From: Ensifer sp. BR816
GTDB taxonomy: Bacteria; Pseudomonadota; Alphaproteobacteria; Rhizobiales; Rhizobiaceae
Assembly (NCBI RefSeq): GCF_000378985.1
Contig: NZ_KB905370.1
Location: forward strand, 4,834,799 to 4,898,798
Direction: 5' to 3'
Length of the DNA: 64,000 bases
Shown here: piece after piece, positions 9,135 through 17,596 of the stretch
Numbering within the stretch: position 1 is the stretch's first letter
How the letters are laid out: the number at the start of each line of letters is the position of its first letter
The notes under the pieces: generated by a model
What the model saw: the letters and a program-made list of their open reading frames with translations, nothing else
Databases searched by the model: none
What the model was told of the DNA's origin: nothing
Program-made: the position numbers and the translations under genes

Positions 9135-11444
9135 ATGGTTTCGACCTATCTCGACTATAATCTCATCACGCGGGACATGAAGGTCAGCCTGAAACGCGTG
9201 TCGGAACAGACGCTCGTCGCGCGCGATACGCAATACTACAAGGACAATATCGGCAATGTGAGTTCGGTCGACGCGTTCCTCGACGACTACCGTCTCTATT
9301 CCTACGCGATGAAGGCTTTTGGCCTGGAGGAAATGATCGATTCGGTCGCCTTCATGCGAAAAGTGCTGGAAAGCGATCTCTCCGACGAGAACAGCTTTGC
9401 GAACAAGCTGACGGACGACCGCTATCGGGAATTCGCTCTTGCCTACAGCTTCAGTGGCGGCACCGCCGTCTCGCAGACGGAGGCACAACTCGACGAGATC
9501 ATCGGACTCTACGATACGAGCATTCTCAATATTGCGGAGACCCAGAAGGAGGAAACCCGTTACTACAATGTCATGATCGACAAGATCACCAGCGTCGATC
9601 AGCTCCTCAACAACGACCGGCTGAGGGCCTACGTCTTCACGGCTTTCGGTATCGACGAGAACACCTATTCCCGCCAGACGCTCCGCAGCGTGCTCTCCAG
9701 CAATTCCGGCGATGCGAGCAGCTACGAGAATACCGTGATTGCTCCGAAGCTCTCCGAACTCGAGACCGCCAAAGCGGCGGCGGAGGCGCAGTTGACTGCA
9801 GGCGGTCTCACCGACGAGGAAGAGGCGGAACTCGAGAGCAAGATAACGACCTACGCGAATTCCATTTCCACGCTCAACAACTATCTCGACCTGGCCGCGG
9901 CATTCGATTTCGGCGCCGACGGCACGGCGACCGCCGGTGCGGCGCAGACTGACGAGAACACGCAGGCCGTCAACGAACTCTATGTCTCCAGCAATTCCCG
10001 CGTGACGTCACAGGCGGCGTTGTTGAACAAGGCCTATTTCGAGGAGAAGATCGCGAGCATCACGACCGTCGCCGAGCTTACCGCCGATGAGCGACTCTAC
10101 AGTTATATCAGGACCGCCTTCGACCTCACCGGTGTGACGATCGTGCCTGCGACGATCAAGAACATCCTGACAAGCGATCCGGACGACCCGGACAGCTACG
10201 TCAACACGATCGGCGGCGGCGACGAGAATTACCTCGCGCTGGCCAATGCCTTCAATTTTGAGGAGGACGGGGCGCTGGCCGACGGCGACAATGCGCAGAC
10301 CGCAGCCCAGATGGCGCTTACCTCCAGCCGCTACATGACGCGCTATAACGACAAGGACGATGAAGCGGATGAGAAGGCGGTCAGCGCCTACAAGACCGCC
10401 GTCGCCAGCATGACGTCCGTCGACGACTTCATCAATTCCGCTTCGATCTATGATTTCGCCCTTCAGGCCGTCGGCCTGGATCCGGACACGGCAAGCGCAC
10501 GCACCATCAAGCGCGTTCTGACCAGCGACCTTACCGACCCAAAAAGCTTCGTCTACACCCTCAAGGATGAGCGATACCTGACGCTCGCCAAACTGTTCAA
10601 CTTTACGACAGAGGGCGAAATCGGCGCGCCGGCGCTGGCCCAATCGGAAACGCAGATTCAGGAAACCGCGAAGAACTACATCGTCATCAAGTCCCGTTTT
10701 GGGTCGGAGGACGACAAGACCAAGGCCCAGGAGGAAGGCGAATATTATACGGCGGAGGTCGCCAAGCTTTCCTCGCTCGACGAATTTCTGGCGGACACGC
10801 GTCTCGTCACCATTGCGCTCGAGGCGAACGGCATCGACCCGGAGGGCGTGACCGCCGATTTTCTCCGCGAGATATTCACCTCCGATCTCGACGACCCCAA
10901 GAGCGTCATCAACGAACAGGAGAATTCCGCCGCCTATATCTCGCTCGTTACCTCCTTCAATTTCGACAGCGATGGAAACGTGCTGCGCGAGGACAAGGAT
11001 GTCATCGTCACGCGCAACGGGCTTTACGAGACGCTTGATCAATATCTGCGCCAGACCTTGGAAGAGCAGGCGGGCGAGGACAACGAAGGTGTCCGCCTCG
11101 CGCTCTATTTCGAGCGGAAGGCGGGCTCGCTCGTCGACGCCTACGATCTCCTCGCCGACGATGCGCTTGCCGAAGTGTTCCGCACGATCTTCAGCCTGCC
11201 CGACGAGTTCAGCTCGATGGACATCGACCAGCAGGCAAAAGTCGTCGAAAAGAATCTCGATCTTGAAACGCTGAGCGACCCGGCTGAACTGAAGAAGCTG
11301 CTGGCGCGCTTCGCCGTGCTCTACGATCTGGAGAACAATACCGAAGTCGATCCGGCCGTGTCGGTGCTCACGAGCAGCGGCAGCAGCGTCGGTATCAGTG
11401 CCGATACGCTCCTGACGTTGTCGCAATTGAGGATGGGCGGGTAG
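9135..11444 (+). CDS. DUF1217 repeat protein with six repeats
   Basis: The 769-residue acidic protein is built from about six copies of a DUF1217-type unit. Each begins with an aromatic-rich helix (YYKDNIGNVSSVDAFLDD, YYNVMIDKITSVDQLLNN, YFEEKIASITTVAELTAD and so on). A block such as LESDLSDENSFANKL or LTSDLTDPKSFVYTL follows, and the unit closes on a short hydrophobic motif (LAYSF, LAAAFDF, LANAFNF, LAKLFNF). Repeats start near residues 33, 142, 300, 418, 536 and 636. The ATG at 9135 was chosen because the family begins MVSTYL; AGGG lies upstream. Longer in-frame starts (for example 8934) look non-coding. DUF1217 proteins occur near flagellar genes in Rhizobiales, but no flagellar gene is present here, so function is open. 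Confidence 0.88.
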   Translation: MVSTYLDYNLITRDMKVSLKRVSEQTLVARDTQYYKDNIGNVSSVDAFLDDYRLYSYAMKAFGLEEMIDSVAFMRKVLESDLSDENSFANKLTDDRYREFALAYSFSGGTAVSQTEAQLDEIIGLYDTSILNIAETQKEETRYYNVMIDKITSVDQLLNNDRLRAYVFTAFGIDENTYSRQTLRSVLSSNSGDASSYENTVIAPKLSELETAKAAAEAQLTAGGLTDEEEAELESKITTYANSISTLNNYLDLAAAFDFGADGTATAGAAQTDENTQAVNELYVSSNSRVTSQAALLNKAYFEEKIASITTVAELTADERLYSYIRTAFDLTGVTIVPATIKNILTSDPDDPDSYVNTIGGGDENYLALANAFNFEEDGALADGDNAQTAAQMALTSSRYMTRYNDKDDEADEKAVSAYKTAVASMTSVDDFINSASIYDFALQAVGLDPDTASARTIKRVLTSDLTDPKSFVYTLKDERYLTLAKLFNFTTEGEIGAPALAQSETQIQETAKNYIVIKSRFGSEDDKTKAQEEGEYYTAEVAKLSSLDEFLADTRLVTIALEANGIDPEGVTADFLREIFTSDLDDPKSVINEQENSAAYISLVTSFNFDSDGNVLREDKDVIVTRNGLYETLDQYLRQTLEEQAGEDNEGVRLALYFERKAGSLVDAYDLLADDALAEVFRTIFSLPDEFSSMDIDQQAKVVEKNLDLETLSDPAELKKLLARFAVLYDLENNTEVDPAVSVLTSSGSSVGISADTLLTLSQLRMGG

Positions 11445-11465
11445 GGAGAGGCGCGGCTTTCCGCC

Positions 11466-12899
11466 TCAATCCTGCCGGAGCACCTTGTCGGGATTCATGA
11501 TTCCGGCCGGATCGAAAGCGTGCTTGATCCGTCGCATCAGCTCCATCTCGATCGGCGAGCGGATTGCCGCGAGTTCGTCGCGCTTCAACTGACCGATGCC
11601 GTGTTCGGCCGATATCGATCCATTGTATTTGAGCACTATGGCATGAATGATGGCGTTCACGTCGCGCCAGCGGGCCAGAAAGGCTTCGCGGTCCGCGCCG
11701 ACCGGCTGGGAAATGTTGTAGTGGATGTTGCCGTCGCCCATGTGGCCGAAGGCGCAGATGCGCGCATCGGGGATCGCCGTCATGACTGCTGCGTCCGCCT
11801 CGGCCATGAACGCGGGAATGCTCGACACGGGCACCGAGACGTCATGCTTGATCGAGCCGCCCTCGGGTTTCTGCGCCGGCGACATGCTTTCGCGCATGTG
11901 CCACAGCGCCTTTCGCTGCGCTTCGCTCTGGGCGATGACGGCGTTTTCGATGAGGCCGTCGGCGATGCCCGCCTCAAGCAGGCTTTGCAGCATCCGCTCG
12001 GCGCTCTCGGCGGCGTCCGCGGTGGAAACATCGATCAGCGCATACCAGGGATGGGTCGTTTCCATCGGGTCGCGAACGCCCGGTATGTGGCGGGTGGTGA
12101 ATTCGATGCCGAGCCTCGGCATCAGCTCGAAGCCGGTCAAGGCGGGGCCGCAGAGGCTCGATGCCCGGTCGAAGAGAGCGAGCGCATCCTCAACGCTTGC
12201 GAAGCCGGCAAAGGCGACCTGATGGCCGCGCGGTTTCGGGAACAGTTTCAGGACGGCGCCGGTGATAACGCCGAGCGTGCCTTCCGCGCCGATGAAAAGA
12301 TCACGCAGGTCATAACCGGTATTGTCCTTCTTCAGCCGCCGGAGGCCATCCCAGATTTCTCCCGTCGGCAGTACGACTTCCAGCCCCAGGCAGAGCTGGC
12401 GCATGTTGCCATAGGCAAGCACGGCGGTGCCGCCCGCATTGGTCGAGAGATTGCCGCCGATCCGCGCCGAACCTTCCGATCCGAGCGACAAAGGGAACAG
12501 CCGGTCGACGTCGTCCGCCGCCTTCTGAATGTCTGCGAGAATGCAGCCGGCGTCGGCGACGATCACATGGCCGACCGCGTCGATATCGCGGATGCGGTTC
12601 AGCCGTTCGAGCGAGAGCACCACGTCGGCCTTGCCTTCGCGCGGGATCTGGCCGGCCACGTGGCCGGTGTTTCCGCCCTGTGGCACGATCGCCGTCTGGG
12701 TCTGGCTGGCGAGCCGCAGGATGCGCGACACTTCATCGACCGAAGCGGGCTTCAGCACGAGCGGAGTCGTGCCGCGGTAAAGCCCGCGCGATTCGACGAG
12801 ATAGGGCGCCGTCTCCGCCGGCCCGGTCAGCGCATGGCCGGGGCCGACGATGTCCGTGAACGAGGCGATCAGTTCGGGAGAAGGAATTGCTGTGCTCAT
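11466..12899 (-). CDS. FAD-dependent 2-hydroxyacid dehydrogenase (GlcD / D-2-hydroxyglutarate dehydrogenase type)
   Basis: The 477-residue flavoprotein belongs to the vanillyl-alcohol oxidase/PCMH fold. The N-terminal FAD-binding part contains PQGGNTGHVAGQIP (about residue 75) and GSEGSARIGGNLSTNAGG (about 140). The C-terminal FAD-oxidase domain has HMGDGNIHYNI and EHGIGQLKRDEL, which hold the metal and substrate ligands of the D-lactate/D-2-hydroxyglutarate dehydrogenase group. It probably oxidises a D-2-hydroxyacid and passes electrons to the respiratory chain or an electron-transfer flavoprotein. The exact substrate cannot be told from sequence. The gene is 60 bp downstream of the Sua5 homologue and may be co-transcribed with it. 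It converges with the DUF1217 gene, with only 21 bp between the stops. Confidence 0.9.
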   Translation of the reverse strand: MSTAIPSPELIASFTDIVGPGHALTGPAETAPYLVESRGLYRGTTPLVLKPASVDEVSRILRLASQTQTAIVPQGGNTGHVAGQIPREGKADVVLSLERLNRIRDIDAVGHVIVADAGCILADIQKAADDVDRLFPLSLGSEGSARIGGNLSTNAGGTAVLAYGNMRQLCLGLEVVLPTGEIWDGLRRLKKDNTGYDLRDLFIGAEGTLGVITGAVLKLFPKPRGHQVAFAGFASVEDALALFDRASSLCGPALTGFELMPRLGIEFTTRHIPGVRDPMETTHPWYALIDVSTADAAESAERMLQSLLEAGIADGLIENAVIAQSEAQRKALWHMRESMSPAQKPEGGSIKHDVSVPVSSIPAFMAEADAAVMTAIPDARICAFGHMGDGNIHYNISQPVGADREAFLARWRDVNAIIHAIVLKYNGSISAEHGIGQLKRDELAAIRSPIEMELMRRIKHAFDPAGIMNPDKVLRQD

Positions 12900-12959
12900 G
12901 TCCCTGCCTGCGATTTATATTGCCGAAACAGCCGGGCTGCACAGGTCTTGCGCTTCCGG

Positions 12960-13934
12960 TCAGACCCTCGGAGCCGCGGCCCGTTCGAGCCGGTCGACGA
13001 TCGCTTCGCCGAGGCCTTCGCTAGGGATTGGCCCGAAAGCGATGGTTCGAGCGCCGCTCGCATCCGCCTTTTTCATATAGTCGAAAAGATTGGCGGCCGC
13101 TTCCCTGAGATTTCCCGCAGGGCTGAGGTCGAGCACGATCGCCGCGCTACTCTCGCCGGGCAGTACCTTGCCGCCGAAGCGGATCAGCGCCTCCCCTTGG
13201 CGGACGTCCTCGGCGTTGAGCCGCACCGCGGCCCACGGCGCATAATGCGAGGCGAGCATGCCCGGTGCCTCGATCGTCGCCCCAGCCGTTTCCGGCCTTT
13301 CAACAGGAAGACCGGTGAGCGCCTCGATTTCGGTGACGTCGAGACCGCCCGGTCGAAGCAGCCGGATCCTGCCGTCGTCGACCTTGATGATCGTCGACTC
13401 GAGGCCGATTTCGGCGGGGCCTGCATCGAGGATAAGCTTCAGTTTCGAGCCGAGGTCCGCCTCCACATGCACGGCGCTGGTCGGACTGATCTTGCCGGAC
13501 GTATTGGCGCTCGGCGCCGCCAGCGGGCGCCCGAAATGCGCGATCACCCGCCGGGAAAAACCTTCAGGCATGCGGATCCCGAGCGTGTCGAGGCCGGCCG
13601 AGGCAAGCGCGTGCACGGTGCTTTCGGGTCGCTGCGTGAGGATCAGCGTCAGCGGTCCGGGCCAGAAGGCTTCCGCAAGCCGCCTGGAAATCGGGTCGAA
13701 TATTACATGCGCTTCGGCCATTCCCATGTCCGAGACATGGCAGATCAGCGGATTGAAACGGGGCCGGCCTTTCATCTCGTAGATACGGCTGATCGCATCG
13801 GCACTCGTTGCGTCCGCTGCAAGGCCGTAGACGGTTTCCGTCGGGATCGCGACAGGCTCACCTTCGGAAAGCACCGCGCAGGCCGTTTCGATCGCCCGAT
13901 CCGGTTCGCTGCGCGTATCGATGACTTCGGCCAT
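12960..13934 (-). CDS. tsaC: L-threonylcarbamoyladenylate synthase (Sua5 type)
   Basis: This protein makes threonylcarbamoyl-AMP from threonine, bicarbonate and ATP, the first step of t6A37 modification of ANN-decoding tRNAs. At 324 residues it is the long Sua5 form: an N-terminal YrdC domain (VAIPTETVYGLAADATS near residue 30, KGRPRFNPLICHV near 60, PSANTSGKISPTSA near 145) plus a C-terminal Sua5 domain (ASHYAPWAAVRL). The short TsaC form of enteric bacteria lacks the second domain. It sits immediately upstream of the FAD oxidoreductase on the same strand. Confidence in the family is high. SUA5 would be an equally valid symbol. Confidence 0.95.
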   Translation of the reverse strand: MAEVIDTRSEPDRAIETACAVLSEGEPVAIPTETVYGLAADATSADAISRIYEMKGRPRFNPLICHVSDMGMAEAHVIFDPISRRLAEAFWPGPLTLILTQRPESTVHALASAGLDTLGIRMPEGFSRRVIAHFGRPLAAPSANTSGKISPTSAVHVEADLGSKLKLILDAGPAEIGLESTIIKVDDGRIRLLRPGGLDVTEIEALTGLPVERPETAGATIEAPGMLASHYAPWAAVRLNAEDVRQGEALIRFGGKVLPGESSAAIVLDLSPAGNLREAAANLFDYMKKADASGARTIAFGPIPSEGLGEAIVDRLERAAAPRV

Positions 13935-14013
13935 GGCGTTACTGATCCTTTCCGTCGCTTCCTTAACGGAGGAGGAGGGAAAACAGAACGATTTTCTTTG
14001 TCGATGACCGGCG

Positions 14014-14610
14014 TCAGAGGCTGCGAATGATGCGCCGCAGCGCTTCGTCGCGTGCGCCGAGCATCAGGACGTTCTTGAGCGCCACCTTCGGGTCCTGCGT
14101 CCGGAAGATCAGACCGTTACCCCGAACATTGCGATCGACGACCATCCGCCCCTCTTCGGTGCCGGGTTGAATGGCGACGGCGAAATACATGCGCGAGTAG
14201 CTTGTCTGTATACGTTCGAAGAAGTGCGTCTCGTCGCCGAGGTCGGAGAAGAAGTTGGCAAAATAAAACGCCCAGGTGACGTCTCGTGATCGCGCGAGAT
14301 GGGTCCGCGCAGCGGTCACATGGCAATAGCCGAGATGGGGACTGTCGGCGAGTGTCCGGTGGAAGATCATCCTCGGAAACTGGATGGAGGCATGGAAGCC
14401 GTTGATCCGCCTATGGGTCGTCTCTCCCGCCGTCTGTAATCTCTGTCCGGTTCTCTCTGCCACTTCCTCATGCGTCATGTAGCGGCGCTGCTCGGGCAAC
14501 CACGGGCGGCGTCGGTCAATTCGCCCGGTGCGCAGGAACTCCGTGTGGACCGCCGTTTTCGGCGTCGCCGCCTGCGCCTTGCCGGCGTCGTAATATCTGA
14601 GCTTTGCCAT
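14014..14610 (-). CDS. Conserved hypothetical protein, DUF6656-like
   Basis: A 198-residue protein without signal peptide or membrane segments, starting MAKLRYYDAGKAQ. The ATG at 14610 has AGAGG five bases upstream. A start 14 codons earlier lacks a comparable site. It is rich in Arg and His, with a conserved-looking core including HLGYCHVTAARTHLARSRD and FFERIQTSYSRMYFAVAI. I associate it loosely with a rhizobial family annotated DUF6656; no function is known. It is transcribed away from the riboswitch-controlled Rieske operon, separated by a 590-bp intergenic region. Confidence 0.7.
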   Translation of the reverse strand: MAKLRYYDAGKAQAATPKTAVHTEFLRTGRIDRRRPWLPEQRRYMTHEEVAERTGQRLQTAGETTHRRINGFHASIQFPRMIFHRTLADSPHLGYCHVTAARTHLARSRDVTWAFYFANFFSDLGDETHFFERIQTSYSRMYFAVAIQPGTEEGRMVVDRNVRGNGLIFRTQDPKVALKNVLMLGARDEALRRIIRSL

Positions 14611-14917
14611 CGACCTCTGCGTCACCTGTCGCTGAACGGATTGCACCGCCAACGAACGCTAAATCACTATGGTTAACGGAGTATTTCGGGCGCCGTGCAT
14701 CGCTTTATGTCGCAAAATGGCCCGTGATCTTCGCGGCCGGGATGCCATTCCGAAAAAAGCGCGACTTTCCGGAAAATGCATCTATCACATTGTTTATTAT
14801 AGAAAATGCCACAAGACTTCCAACGCGCCAGCGGCGAAAATCTCTGTCGTCTTTCTGGAACGGAATGTCGCTCACCGGCAATTGCCGAGCCCATCTGGCC
14901 GCTTAGATTCGGAGTGC

Positions 14918-15092
14918 TCAAGGTGCCGCTTCTTCGCAGGGAGGAGCGGAGAATTGGGAAGCCGGTCAAACTCCGGCGCTGCCCCCGCAACGGTGGTGGA
15001 GCGAAAGCCGCGGCAAAAAGCCACTGGACATTGTCCGGGAAGGCGCCGGGCAAGGCCTTCGGGCCGCTCCAGAGCCCGGAAACCAGCCTTGA
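14918..15092 (+). promoter_or_regulatory. Cobalamin (vitamin B12) riboswitch
   Basis: The conserved B12-box core is plain: GCCGGTCAAACTCCGGCGCT followed by GCCCCCGCAACGGT (about 14960-14995), preceded by the GGGAA turn. The closing helix P1 can form between TCAAGG (14918-14923) and CCTTGA (15087-15092). AGAGCCCGGAAACCAGCC just before P1 resembles the usual 3' consensus. It lies on the plus strand in the leader of the Rieske oxygenase gene, ending 111 bp before its start codon. A short hairpin CCTGT/ACAGG (about 15175-15191) just upstream of the ribosome binding site could be part of the expression platform. Adenosylcobalamin binding would normally lower expression. Confidence 0.93.
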
Positions 15093-15203
15093 AGCGAAAC
15101 GACCGTAACTGGTTGCGGCGGGCAGCCGGATCGGAGCCATGGCGCACGGCATCTCTCCGGCGCGGTTCCTGTCCTGCCTGTCCGAAACAGGGCTAACGAG
15201 GAC

Positions 15204-16454
15204 ATGGGCATGGACATTCAGAACGATATGCTGCGCAAGCTGAAGACGCGTCGTGAGGGCTACAGTCTCGACCGGGCTTTCTATACCGACGCGGACTATT
15301 ACCGTCAGGACCTGGAGCATATCTGGTACAAGGATTGGCTCTTCGTCGGCCACGACTGCGAAATCCCGCGGTCCGGCAATTACTTCACGCTGCAGGTCGG
15401 CGACTATCCGATCGTCATCGTGCGCGACCGCCAGGGTTCTATCCGGGCTCTGCACAATTCGTGCCGCCACCGCGGCTCGCGCGTTTGTACGCAGCACAAA
15501 GGCTCCGCGGCCAAGCTCGTTTGTCCCTATCACCAGTGGACCTACGAACTCGACGGCAGGCTGCTCTTCGCTCGGCAGATGCCGGAGGGCTTCGATCCGT
15601 CTCAGCACAGCCTGAAGCCGGTCAATTGCGAAACGGTCGGCGGCTACATCTTCATCAGCCTCGCCGATGAGCCGATGGACTTCCAGCCGTTCCGCGAGAC
15701 TGTCACCGGCTATCTCGCGCCGCATCGGCTCGGCGAAACCAAGGTCGCCTATGAAAGCACGATCGTCGAGAAGGGTAATTGGAAGCTCGTCTGGGAGAAC
15801 AACCGCGAGTGCTACCACTGTGCCGCCAACCATCCGGAACTCTGCCGCACCTATCCGGAGGCGCCGACCGTGACGGGCGTCCAGGGCGCGATGGACGACC
15901 CGGAAATCGGTGCCCATTGGGAAAGATGCGAGGTGGCGGGACTGCCGAGCGCCTTCAGGATCGGCTCGACCGGCCAATTCCGCATGACGAGAATGCCGCT
16001 GATCAACGGCGCCGAGAGCTATACGATGTCCGGCGACAAGGCCGTCCGCAAACCGCTCTCTGCCGGCATAAGCGCGAGCGGCATCGGCACGCTGCTGCTG
16101 TTCCACTATCCGACGACCTGGAACCACATCCTCGGCGACCATGCGATCACCTTCCGAGTGCTGCCGCTCGGGCCGGAACTGACGCAGGTCACGACCAAAT
16201 GGCTCGTCAACAAGGATGCGGTCGAGGGGGTCGACTATACGCTCGAGGACCTGACGCATGTCTGGACCGAGACGAACGACCAGGACCGACAGATCGTCGA
16301 GGAGAATGCTTTCGGCATCCGGTCGCCCGCCTATGAGCCGGGCCCCTATTCGGCCGAACACGAGGGCGGGGTCATGCAGTTCGTCGACTGGTATTCGCGC
16401 TACATGCAGGACCGCCTGCCCGGCGGCGCCGCGCCTCTCTCACGGGTGGCATGA
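15204..16454 (+). CDS. Rieske non-heme iron monooxygenase alpha subunit, glycine betaine demethylase (GbcA) type
   Basis: A 416-residue ring-hydroxylating-type oxygenase. The Rieske [2Fe-2S] ligands are in CRHRGSRVC and CPYHQWTY (about residues 88-115). The mononuclear iron site follows around NRECYHCAANHPEL (about 200-213), with a C-terminal aspartate expected as third ligand. Length and motifs match GbcA-like enzymes that oxidatively demethylate betaines to dimethylglycine plus formaldehyde. Stachydrine/carnitine-type relatives are similar, so the substrate is not certain. An in-frame ATG at 15210 is better spaced from GAGG (15198-15201) and may be the true start. The gene overlaps the reductase gene by 4 bp and sits behind a cobalamin riboswitch, an unusual control for this family. 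Confidence 0.9.
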   Translation: MGMDIQNDMLRKLKTRREGYSLDRAFYTDADYYRQDLEHIWYKDWLFVGHDCEIPRSGNYFTLQVGDYPIVIVRDRQGSIRALHNSCRHRGSRVCTQHKGSAAKLVCPYHQWTYELDGRLLFARQMPEGFDPSQHSLKPVNCETVGGYIFISLADEPMDFQPFRETVTGYLAPHRLGETKVAYESTIVEKGNWKLVWENNRECYHCAANHPELCRTYPEAPTVTGVQGAMDDPEIGAHWERCEVAGLPSAFRIGSTGQFRMTRMPLINGAESYTMSGDKAVRKPLSAGISASGIGTLLLFHYPTTWNHILGDHAITFRVLPLGPELTQVTTKWLVNKDAVEGVDYTLEDLTHVWTETNDQDRQIVEENAFGIRSPAYEPGPYSAEHEGGVMQFVDWYSRYMQDRLPGGAAPLSRVA

Positions 16455-17551
16455 CCATGGAAATGGCCCGCTCCTTCCACCATTTCGACGAGCTTCATCC
16501 CTGGAAAGATCGCCAGTATCTGCTTGAATGCGTCTCCGCGGTCGCCGAAACCGCGGATGTGATGACCTTCACCTTCCGGTCCGACAGGCCGGCCTGGTTC
16601 CGCTACCTGCCCGGGCAGTTCGTGACCCTCGAGCTCCCCGTCGGGGAGGAGCCGGTCATGCGGACCTATACGCTGTCCTCGTCGCCGTCGCGCCCGCTTT
16701 CGATTGCGGTCACCGTAAAGGCGCAGTCGAACAGTATCGGCACGCGCTGGATGTTCGACAATCTGAAGCCGGGCATGACACTGAAGGCGCTCGGGCCGCT
16801 CGGCGATTTCAGCTTCGTTCGCCATCCGGGCGAAAAATACCTGTTCGTCTCGGCCGGCTCCGGCATCACGCCGATGATGTCGATGACCCGCTGGATGGCG
16901 GATTGCGCGCCGGCAACGGATGTCACTTTCATCTCCTGCGCCCGGCAGCCGGAGGATCTTCTGTTTAAGCCGGAGCTTGAGATCCTCGCGCGCCAGATGC
17001 CACAGCTCAATCTCGGCTTTCTGGTGGAAGGCCACGAGGCACGACACGGCTGGCACGGCCTGCGCGGCCGCATCGACGCGACGAAGCTGCCGCTGCTCGC
17101 GCCGGATTTTCTGGAGCGAACGGTCTTCTGTTGCGGTCCCGAGCCCTTCATGCGGGGCGTCCGGGAGATGCTGGAGGGGGCCGGTTTCGACATGGCCCGC
17201 TACCACCAGGAAAGCTTCCAGCCGGCCGCCGCTCCGGCGGCAGAGGAACTCGCCATTCGTGCCGGACCGGTCGCCGGGGCTCAAGCCGAGGCGGCGCGGG
17301 TAACCTTCACCATGAGCGGCAAGGAAGTCTCGACCGTCCCCGGCCAGACGATCCTGCAGACGGCACGCGCGAACGGCGTCAGGATCGGTGCTGCCTGCGA
17401 GGGGGGCATCTGCGGCACGTGTCGCGTGCTGAAGATCGCCGGCGATGTCGAGATGAACCACAATGGCGGCATTCTCGATGACGAAATCGACGAGGGCTAT
17501 ATCCTCGCCTGCTGCTCGCGGCCGCTCGGCGACGTTCAGATCGAGGCGTAG
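16451..17551 (+). CDS. FAD/2Fe-2S reductase partner of the Rieske oxygenase (GbcB type)
   Basis: The 366-residue hybrid protein transfers electrons from NAD(P)H to the Rieske oxygenase. It has an FAD-binding domain (RTYTLSSSPS, about residue 74), an NAD-binding domain (FVSAGSGITPMMSMTRWM near 133; FCCGPEPFMRGVREML near 222) and a C-terminal plant-type ferredoxin. The cluster ligands are CEGGICGTC (about 316-324) plus a distal cysteine in YILACCSRP. This order is that of GbcB and related one-protein reductases. The ATG lies inside the stop of the oxygenase gene (ATGA), indicating coupled translation. Both genes should respond to the upstream riboswitch. Confidence 0.92.
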   Translation: MTMEMARSFHHFDELHPWKDRQYLLECVSAVAETADVMTFTFRSDRPAWFRYLPGQFVTLELPVGEEPVMRTYTLSSSPSRPLSIAVTVKAQSNSIGTRWMFDNLKPGMTLKALGPLGDFSFVRHPGEKYLFVSAGSGITPMMSMTRWMADCAPATDVTFISCARQPEDLLFKPELEILARQMPQLNLGFLVEGHEARHGWHGLRGRIDATKLPLLAPDFLERTVFCCGPEPFMRGVREMLEGAGFDMARYHQESFQPAAAPAAEELAIRAGPVAGAQAEAARVTFTMSGKEVSTVPGQTILQTARANGVRIGAACEGGICGTCRVLKIAGDVEMNHNGGILDDEIDEGYILACCSRPLGDVQIEA

Positions 17552-17596
17552 CAATCCTGCACTGAAGGATCAGTCCGTGGTAAGCCGGCTGCCCCT

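Noticed and set aside
11520-14030. 836-codon plus-strand ORF
   Set aside because: It spans antisense to both the FAD dehydrogenase and the Sua5 gene, including the gap between them; no recognisable protein.
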